Origin: Nitrospina sp.
Lineage (GTDB): Bacteria > Nitrospinota > Nitrospinia > Nitrospinales > VA-1
Length of the DNA: 57,449 nt
Assembly: GCA_018702695.1 (NCBI GenBank)
Contig: JABIYR010000112.1
Span: forward strand, 1 to 57,449
Direction of reading: 5' to 3'
Shown: positions 51,800 to 57,449 of the stretch, one piece after another
Numbering within the stretch: position 1 is the first letter of the stretch
How the letters are laid out: the number at the start of each line of letters is the position of its first letter
Position numbers and translations under genes: made by a program
The notes under the pieces: model-generated
Database searches by the model: none
Seen by the model: the letters and a program-made list of their open reading frames with translations, nothing else
What the model was told of the DNA's origin: nothing

Positions 51800-53374
51800 A
51801 TGCGTAAAAATATTATCATAGTTTGGGTTTTGATTTTTAGTCTTTTGTTTTTGGGAACCGCCTTCGGTCAGGAAGCCAAGAGACCTTATTATGAGCACCC
51901 TGGAGATTATAGACAACAGATAGACGATCTAAAATCAGCTTTCAAGAAAAGCTTTGGTTATGAGTTGCTGGATATGGAAAAGGGCTGGAAAGCCGAGGAA
52001 ATTAAAGAATTGACCTTGGCCTTTTCCCGGCTTCCTGAAACCTTTTTAAATATTCCTGACGTTAAAGGGTTTTATCATTTCAGTAAGCTTAGAGCGGCTC
52101 CAGAAGGGATGCCTGTGGATGATGTGTCTGCCGCCACATTTCCCAGTTTTCAAACGGTACATAGGACTTCGCATCGATCCTACCATGTGGAAGTGGATGA
52201 TCAGGAGCCACGCATAGAATTTTTCAATCCCTTATTTTATGAAGACAGGGAGACGTTGCAAAATATTGTCCAGCATGAGATGGCGCATTTTTATGATATT
52301 TTCAATAAGTACCCCTCTTTTTCCTCGGAATGGCTGAAAATCTCGCGTTTCAAATTGATTCACCTTCCCGCTCTTGATGGGCGACCGGGAGATGATTATT
52401 TATTTGCGCTTCTCAATGACCCCGATGCACAGCATTATGCCCCGGTTTCTTCGCGTCAGCTTCCAACCTATTCACGGCAGAATCCGCAGGAAGACTTTGC
52501 TAATTCAGCTTCCGCCTATATCAATTATCCTTATTTTCGTTACAGCCACCCCAAGCGCTATCGGTTTATGAAAAACAAGGTATTTGGTGGCAAGGAGTAT
52601 TTTTCTGATGCGGGGGTGAGCTATCTAGAAAAAGTCACCACCGATATTGATCGAGCTCTAGCCGATAGAGATTGGGATGCGGCTATCGATATCACTCGGG
52701 AAGTGGGCAGGGATTACTCTCCAGAAATTGAATCGACGCTGGTCGAAAAACTACAAAACAGTTTGGACTCATCTTCCGATTCGGTGCGCGATTCTAAATT
52801 AGGCATCGCGACTTGTTATTTATATAGCCCCAAAGCATTGCAAGTTCGTAAAAACTTGATTCGCAAAAAAAGGGTTTCATTGCGATCGCTTTTAGAGGTA
52901 CGACAATGTGGACTGAAGTCTCGACGTTCCTTTGAGAAGGTGTTTGCTCTGTGGTCGATGCGAAATATTTATTATTTCGAAAGTAAGGGGCGTCCTCAAG
53001 TGCAGTTTCTTGACCCGGCTTTGCCTATAGCAGGAGCAAGGGGATTTGAGACGCGTTATTTATGGCGAATTTACTATGAAGGCAGTAGTGTCCACATGGC
53101 AGAAGGTAGCTATCAAGTCGAAGGAGTGAAGTCAGGTGCGATCAAAATTGACCTCCAAAAAACTGCTGTGGGCACCTTGAACCTGCCAGCGGAAAAACCT
53201 CTTGTTTTTGAGTTAGGGACGCAACGGGTGCACCCAAGAGAATTTAACCGGTTAAACAGCAAAATGGCAAAAATCAGGTTTGTTATTCATAAAGGCTTTA
53301 ATTATGAAGCTTCTAACAACCCAAAAATCAAGATTATTTACCCGGACCGTCCTATCTTTGAAGCATTAAAGTAA
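51800..53374 (+). CDS. Exported HExxH zinc-metallopeptidase-like protein
   Basis: A 524-residue exported protein. A signal peptide (MRKN, hydrophobic core, TAFGQ) precedes a domain with VQHEMAHFYDIF (HExxH) and, about 80 residues on, QEDFANSASAYINY, whose Glu is in a good place for a third zinc ligand; this spacing resembles ATLF/gluzincin-like domains. The C-terminal half (about 270-520) is not recognised and ends in beta-rich sequence. ATG 51800, with GGAGGT ten bases upstream, is preferred over ATG 51770. It converges with the DUF1566 gene with one base between stop codons. Substrate unknown. Confidence 0.78.
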   Translation: MRKNIIIVWVLIFSLLFLGTAFGQEAKRPYYEHPGDYRQQIDDLKSAFKKSFGYELLDMEKGWKAEEIKELTLAFSRLPETFLNIPDVKGFYHFSKLRAAPEGMPVDDVSAATFPSFQTVHRTSHRSYHVEVDDQEPRIEFFNPLFYEDRETLQNIVQHEMAHFYDIFNKYPSFSSEWLKISRFKLIHLPALDGRPGDDYLFALLNDPDAQHYAPVSSRQLPTYSRQNPQEDFANSASAYINYPYFRYSHPKRYRFMKNKVFGGKEYFSDAGVSYLEKVTTDIDRALADRDWDAAIDITREVGRDYSPEIESTLVEKLQNSLDSSSDSVRDSKLGIATCYLYSPKALQVRKNLIRKKRVSLRSLLEVRQCGLKSRRSFEKVFALWSMRNIYYFESKGRPQVQFLDPALPIAGARGFETRYLWRIYYEGSSVHMAEGSYQVEGVKSGAIKIDLQKTAVGTLNLPAEKPLVFELGTQRVHPREFNRLNSKMAKIRFVIHKGFNYEASNNPKIKIIYPDRPIFEALK

Positions 53375-53375
53375 A

Positions 53376-53795
53376 TTACGAGATCGACCGGACCATGCGG
53401 TAGGCCATATTGAGGTTGGCATATTTTGATGGCCAAACTTTCACTCCATCTTCATATTGAATGACCAGCGCGGAGGAGTCTCGCTCATCAAGGGTCCAGG
53501 TTGTTCCTGCGCTACCGGGCTCGAAGATTGCGGCGAGGTAGATTTCATCGCCATATTTATCAGTGTTCTTGTAGTCCAAGTCGAACAGTGACCATGCCTC
53601 ATCTTGGGTTGGGAAACGCCAATCCTCATAACCTGCAATCCGTTCAAGGTTGGCGATTTCTACATAGTCTTGCCCTTTATACCAATTGAGCCATTTTTTG
53701 GTGTCTTGAAACGAGTCCGTTTTTTTCCAGATTACATTTATTTGACTGTCGGTAATCGTGCCATTTTCATTATCTACAAAACGATTGCTTGCCAT
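53376..53795 (-). CDS. DUF1566 / Lcl C-terminal-domain protein
   Basis: A 139-residue protein that is almost entirely a DUF1566 (Lcl C-terminal) domain, a C-type-lectin-like fold: RFVDNENGTITDSQINVIWK, then KWLNWYKGQDY, GYEDWRFPTQDEAWSLFD and finally YRMVRS. No signal peptide. Its role is unknown. The fold class is the same broad one as the FGE domains elsewhere in the window, though the sequences are not close. Confidence 0.82.
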   Translation of the reverse strand: MASNRFVDNENGTITDSQINVIWKKTDSFQDTKKWLNWYKGQDYVEIANLERIAGYEDWRFPTQDEAWSLFDLDYKNTDKYGDEIYLAAIFEPGSAGTTWTLDERDSSALVIQYEDGVKVWPSKYANLNMAYRMVRSIS

Positions 53796-53903
53796 ATATT
53801 TAATTCTCTTTATTGGGTTCAGTTATGAGTCCGGTTCCACTGTGTGAAAATGAAGTAGAAGCTCTTGGAAATATATAGGGGCTGAATAGAGTAGGGAAAT
53901 AAG

Positions 53904-54134
53904 TCACCAACCCTGACCTTTGATCCCATAGGTTCTGCTTCCGGCAGACCCTTTTTGTAAATAGCTTTCTAGGTCATCATTGTTATCTGCCGTTGTGTCT
54001 GTGGAAGCCTCGTATAGCTGACTTTTAATGGCATCAACGATAAATCGATTCATCTCTTGTTCATTATCTTTAAAGCGATTTACAAGACGTTGATAAAGTT
54101 CGGCGTCCATTTTAAGGGGTAGTTCTTTTGACAT
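53904..54134 (-). CDS. Small protein, possible ribbon-helix-helix regulator
   Basis: A 76-residue protein whose first 45 residues (LPLKMDAELYQRLVNRFKDN, then MNRFIVDAIKSQL) have the strand-helix-helix pattern of ribbon-helix-helix (CopG/Arc-like) proteins. The tail is acidic, then Gly-rich. There is no toxin gene next to it. The ATG has no clear ribosome-binding site. Reality is probable, function tentative. Confidence 0.6.
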   Translation of the reverse strand: MSKELPLKMDAELYQRLVNRFKDNEQEMNRFIVDAIKSQLYEASTDTTADNNDDLESYLQKGSAGSRTYGIKGQGW

Positions 54135-54233
54135 GAGAGTTTATTGGCTAAATTATAATTTATATTATTTTAGAACAAAAACTGTCGGAATGAAAGGTTC
54201 GGGTGAGTATTGACTCTAGCGCTCTGGCAAAAC

Positions 54234-56516
54234 CTATGCCCTCTCCGTTTCCAAAGCCAGAGGTGTGTAGGGCAGATCGATAACAAAAACGGTTCCCTTT
54301 GGGGAATTATCTTTGACTCGAATGGAGCCATTGTGGTCAATGATAATTCTGTTTACGATAGCTAAACCCAAGCCTGTGCCGCGTTTTTTTGTTGTGAAAT
54401 GGGGCAGGAATAATTTCTCCCTGTCGGTAGCACTGATTCCGGTTCCATCATCTGAAAACTCAATCCGCACATGTTTTTCTTTTTGCATAATGCGAGTGCT
54501 GATATGGATAGAGCCTCCTTCTTCAATGGCATCGGTGGCATTTTGAAATAGGTTGATGAAGACACGATGAATTTGTTCGGGGTCAATATTTAAGGCGCCG
54601 AGATTCGGGTCAAAGCTCTTTTTGATCTTGATTTTTTTATCATGTTCTGAATATGAAATGAGAATATCATCAATGAGTTTATGCAGAAAAGTGGGGCGGG
54701 GGTTTGGAGTGGGCATTCTTGAGAATCGTAGAAACTCGTTGAGTAATTCTTTCATTCCTTCTACTTCCTGAGTGATGATATGGATGCTCTCATCAAATAC
54801 CCGGTCAAAATCATCTTTATTCTCATAATATTTCTTCTTTAATCTTTGCGTGTTGAGTTGGATTGGAGTGAGAGGGTTTTTGATTTCATGAGCGATTCCC
54901 TGTGCAACTTCTTTCCACGCCGCAATTTTCTGTGTTTTGATAAGATGTGTTAAGTCTTCAAAGACGATAACAATCCCTCTATACTTTCGCGTTTTTCCAC
55001 TAAGAACCTGAATATTGACCAATAGTGTGAGGTTGTTTTCACCCACGCGCAGATCAATTTGTTGCTCGATGGAATCGTTGTCGTTGTTGGTCATCCGCTT
55101 TATGAGCTTTCTGATCGGCTGGTAATAGGAAGAGTCAAAAGCATCATGGTAGGAGGAACCAAAAACATTTTCATTATCAAGGTTGAGAATTTTTTCAGCG
55201 GCCTTATTAAAGGTGGTGATGGCACCGCCTTTATCGACTGAAATCACACCTGCACCGATGCTGTCCAAAATGGTTTCGATATAATTTCTTCTTCTATCCA
55301 GCTCAATATTGGTTGTTTTTAAATCTTCGTGAGCGTGTTGAATATTGAGTCGGCTTTCGTTTAACTCTCTCGTCATGGTGTTAAACGAATCAACCAAAAT
55401 GGCTATCTCATCGGTGGCTCGGGCTCCAATCTTAAAGTCCAGATCTCCCTCTGTGATACGGCGTGTGCCTTCTGCCAATTGCTGAATGGGGACGGTGATG
55501 CCGCGCGCCATATAAAAACCCAACCAAATGGCCGAAAATAGAATGAGAAGCGTAATGAGCAGAAAAGTGGTGTAGTAGTTGGCACTGACCGGAATTTTCA
55601 AAAAACTCTGCTGCTGATAATCTTCAAAAGTGTTTCGAATGGTTTCTACTTTTAATAGAGAACTTCTGGGTACGGGGTTGAGGGTGAGGATATAACCCCA
55701 TATCGAAATTTTATCTTCTATTGACTCGGTAAGAGGAACGACAACGATCATAACACTCCCCCGGTGAGTCATTTGAATTTCTGTCACCCCTTCGCCGTCA
55801 ATGCTCTTGTTGATCAAATCAGAATAGTTCAATTGCACTTTTTCAGAGAGCTTCGATGAATCGATTTCTGAAACGATGGGTTTTAAATCGCTGTCGTAGA
55901 TGAGAATTCCTGCCAGATCATATTCAGACACTTTCTCCCGGGCCAGAGAGTGCAATTTGTTTCGTTTAATCTTTAAATACAGTTCTTGGCTGTTGATGAA
56001 GTATTCAATTTTTTTGGTTTTGGCCAAGGCGCGTTTTTCATACCCTGAATAATAATCCCGAGCAATATCCATGGAATATTCCAGGGTTTGTTCTATTTGT
56101 AAATTGAACCAGTTACCGATACTGAATGTGAAGAGCTTGCTCGCCACCGTGAAGAGCAGAATAGAGGGAACCAAAGCCAGAATCAGGAATGCAATGATCA
56201 GTTTTGTCTGGAACTTAGAACCGATTATTTTACTTCGTCGTTCGTTATAAACTTTAACCAGATTCCGGGTTATCAATATGATCAACAAAAATAATAAGAT
56301 CAGTATGATATTGAATACTGCCAGAACCGTTATATTGTTACCAATGGCTGAAGTCGATTGTGCTTGAAGAAAATAGTTCTCTAGAAATGTCATTCCAATC
56401 AGAGCGATTAAAACGCCCAGAATGGTGATGGTGGTGCGTTTGCGCTTGTCTCGCAACTGCTCCTCGGTTGGCGGGACATAATTGGCGGGTTTGTCTATTA
56501 AGGAATCGGATGACAT
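54234..56516 (-). CDS. NtrY-like membrane sensor histidine kinase
   Basis: A 760-residue kinase. An N-terminal group of helices (about 28-48, 60-85, 110-132) and another at about 305-328 flank an extracytoplasmic sensor; a HAMP domain, a PAS domain (ETILDSIGAGVISVDKGGAI), a HisKA domain (VAQGIAHEIKNPLTPIQLN) and an HATPase domain (FQNATDAIEEGGSI, DDGTGIS, RGTGLGLAIVNRI) follow. The order is that of NtrY. The usual NtrX/NtrC-type partner gene is not beside it here. ATG 56516 with GGAAG upstream is preferred over 56576. It lies downstream of a DUF4390 gene, a common pairing. Confidence 0.92.
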   Translation of the reverse strand: MSSDSLIDKPANYVPPTEEQLRDKRKRTTITILGVLIALIGMTFLENYFLQAQSTSAIGNNITVLAVFNIILILLFLLIILITRNLVKVYNERRSKIIGSKFQTKLIIAFLILALVPSILLFTVASKLFTFSIGNWFNLQIEQTLEYSMDIARDYYSGYEKRALAKTKKIEYFINSQELYLKIKRNKLHSLAREKVSEYDLAGILIYDSDLKPIVSEIDSSKLSEKVQLNYSDLINKSIDGEGVTEIQMTHRGSVMIVVVPLTESIEDKISIWGYILTLNPVPRSSLLKVETIRNTFEDYQQQSFLKIPVSANYYTTFLLITLLILFSAIWLGFYMARGITVPIQQLAEGTRRITEGDLDFKIGARATDEIAILVDSFNTMTRELNESRLNIQHAHEDLKTTNIELDRRRNYIETILDSIGAGVISVDKGGAITTFNKAAEKILNLDNENVFGSSYHDAFDSSYYQPIRKLIKRMTNNDNDSIEQQIDLRVGENNLTLLVNIQVLSGKTRKYRGIVIVFEDLTHLIKTQKIAAWKEVAQGIAHEIKNPLTPIQLNTQRLKKKYYENKDDFDRVFDESIHIITQEVEGMKELLNEFLRFSRMPTPNPRPTFLHKLIDDILISYSEHDKKIKIKKSFDPNLGALNIDPEQIHRVFINLFQNATDAIEEGGSIHISTRIMQKEKHVRIEFSDDGTGISATDREKLFLPHFTTKKRGTGLGLAIVNRIIIDHNGSIRVKDNSPKGTVFVIDLPYTPLALETERA

Positions 56517-56683
56517 TGTGGCTTCCGAAATATGCAGAGGTTTAGAAAACAGCAGTTTATCATATAAACGGATCAAATAACTTGAGGAATTGTTGGCCTC
56601 AATGTCTAGAGTTCAACAGAATGAATGGTGTTGATAGGTATAAAATAATGCCAGAATTATTTAAGAGTAGTGGGAAGTTCGAT

Positions 56684-57361
56684 CTATTTATTAAAAGATC
56701 GAATCAGGTCTCGGGCTGGAATTTCATCCGTTTGATTTGCATCTCTAGCTTGTTTTGAAAGCTCTAAGTCGGGGTCGATTGAGAGTGGGGAGGTTTGCGC
56801 CCAAGATGTTTCAAATTCGCTGAAAGGCACAAAAAAGAATATATAATTGAAAGGAAACCAGAATCGATCGGTTTCTAAATCTGCCTTGACCCGAACATAA
56901 TATTGTTCATTAGGGTCAAGTTTATAGATCGGGGCGATAGGAATATCTTCTAACGTGAGCATCAGCTTTTGATACTGAGGTTCGCTACGGGTGATTATAT
57001 TTCTCTTAATATTATTTCCGAATTCTGAGAAGCGGTATTTTTTCTTCAGGGAATCAAACTGAACGCGATGTCTCACCTTGTTGGAACTGACCAGGCTGTC
57101 CATCCATAAAGTATTGGCTTTACGTAGCTCAATATCATAGGTGAAACTCATCGGAACGCCATTTGCAATTGCTTCTCTTATCTTTTCAGTGAAGCCATCG
57201 ACCAGTCTGGCATTCATGACAACATATTTGCCTTTTGTTCCCACACCAATATTAACCACATCGGGGGAGACGGCAGATGCAGACGATACCCAACTGAGGG
57301 TCATCATTAAAATGCTCAACACGAATGATGATATCAAGCGTTTATTTGCGAAAAAAATCAT
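56684..57361 (-). CDS. DUF4390 exported protein
   Basis: A 225-residue protein with a signal peptide (hydrophobic to about residue 28, SSASAV), followed by a beta-rich domain with NARLVDGFTEKIREAIANG and SFTYDIELRKANTLW, typical of DUF4390, and near the end YYVRVKADLETDRFWFPFNY. The function is unknown; such genes often lie before NtrY-like kinases, as here. ATG 57361 is preferred over TTG 57370. The start overlaps the end of an epimerase gene. Confidence 0.85.
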   Translation of the reverse strand: MIFFANKRLISSFVLSILMMTLSWVSSASAVSPDVVNIGVGTKGKYVVMNARLVDGFTEKIREAIANGVPMSFTYDIELRKANTLWMDSLVSSNKVRHRVQFDSLKKKYRFSEFGNNIKRNIITRSEPQYQKLMLTLEDIPIAPIYKLDPNEQYYVRVKADLETDRFWFPFNYIFFFVPFSEFETSWAQTSPLSIDPDLELSKQARDANQTDEIPARDLIRSFNK

Positions 57362-57449
57362 AGGTCTCAATCAACCCTTGCTCCAATGAAACTTTTGGTT
57401 TCCATCCAAAACTTTTATGAAATTTTTGGAAGTCGATAACACTTCTTCG
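57342..57449 (-). CDS. C-terminus of a sugar-nucleotide epimerase/dehydratase (cut by window edge)
   Basis: The last 35 codons of a leftward gene: ...VIDFQKFHKSFGWKPKVSLE, then QGLIETYDFFRK and stop. This is the usual ending of NAD-dependent SDR epimerases (for example UDP-glucose 4-epimerase or GDP-sugar enzymes), where a GWxPxxSLEEGL pattern recurs. Which sugar it handles cannot be read from this fragment. It overlaps the DUF4390 gene start by 20 bases. Confidence 0.75.
   Translation of the reverse strand, partial: RRSVIDFQKFHKSFGWKPKVSLEQGLIETYDFFRK

Overview
The window reads as a piece of chromosome from a flagellated Gram-negative bacterium of moderate G+C. LpxL, several outer-membrane beta-barrels, periplasmic chaperones and a polar-type flagellar regulon (FlhF, FlhG, FliA) all fit this. 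I see no rRNA, tRNA, CRISPR array, transposase, integrase or phage gene. The mix of genes (triheme cytochrome, BBP2-type porin, alginate-export-type barrel, SulP, Amt, DUF4390 next to an NtrY-like kinase) would suit a Nitrospinota or deltaproteobacterial-type lineage. That placement is inference only; no phylogenetic marker was tested.

Layout. 1-12.0 kb is almost all on the minus strand and holds envelope and transport genes: a threonine aldolase running off the edge, a small membrane protein, an alginate-export-type barrel, a NarX/NarL-like two-component pair, a SulP anion transporter, a triheme c7-type cytochrome, two porins (one with a good Fur-box-like site upstream) and an ammonium channel. 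12.5-24.1 kb on the plus strand is a flagellar export and switch cluster, fliL-fliM-fliN-fliO-fliP-fliQ-fliR-flhB-flhA-flhF-flhG-orf86-fliA, with sigma-54-like -24/-12 sites before fliL, fliO and flhA. 24.3-26.7 kb on the minus strand is an overlapping housekeeping operon, purE-tsaC-acpS-lpxL.

26.8-37.8 kb is the most unusual part. It holds a 1075-residue coiled-coil protein ending in a formylglycine-generating-enzyme/sulfatase-modifying-factor (FGE) fold, an MFS transporter, an orphan PAS histidine kinase with a cysteine cluster, CinA, a rhomboid protease, and a 798-residue NACHT NTPase that also ends in an FGE fold. 38.1-41.1 kb returns to motility, with a response regulator carrying a degenerate HD-GYP domain followed by motA and motB. 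41.2-48.8 kb is the riboflavin operon ribD-ribE-ribBA-ribH-nusB, a metallophosphoesterase, a cell-wall amidase and der.

48.8-57.4 kb holds two SlyD/FKBP-type prolyl isomerases (one cytosolic, one exported), an IHF/HU subunit overlapping a MerR regulator, a divergent peroxiredoxin-like protein, an exported HExxH protein, a DUF1566/Lcl-domain protein, a small possible ribbon-helix-helix protein, an NtrY-like kinase, a DUF4390 protein, and the end of a sugar-nucleotide epimerase at the right edge.

How the genes work together. The flagellar cluster, the HD-GYP regulator and motAB plausibly form one sigma-54-linked motility regulon; the sigma-54 activator would lie outside the window. The rib cluster forms a near-complete riboflavin pathway in one operon. 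The best candidate for something undescribed is the NACHT-FGE protein, possibly with its coiled-coil FGE relative: a STAND-type switch NTPase with a C-terminal C-type-lectin-like fold where a sensor usually sits. Any immune or signalling role is inference. Several starts were moved from the longest reading frame on Shine-Dalgarno, signal-peptide or family-N-terminus grounds, as stated in each entry.
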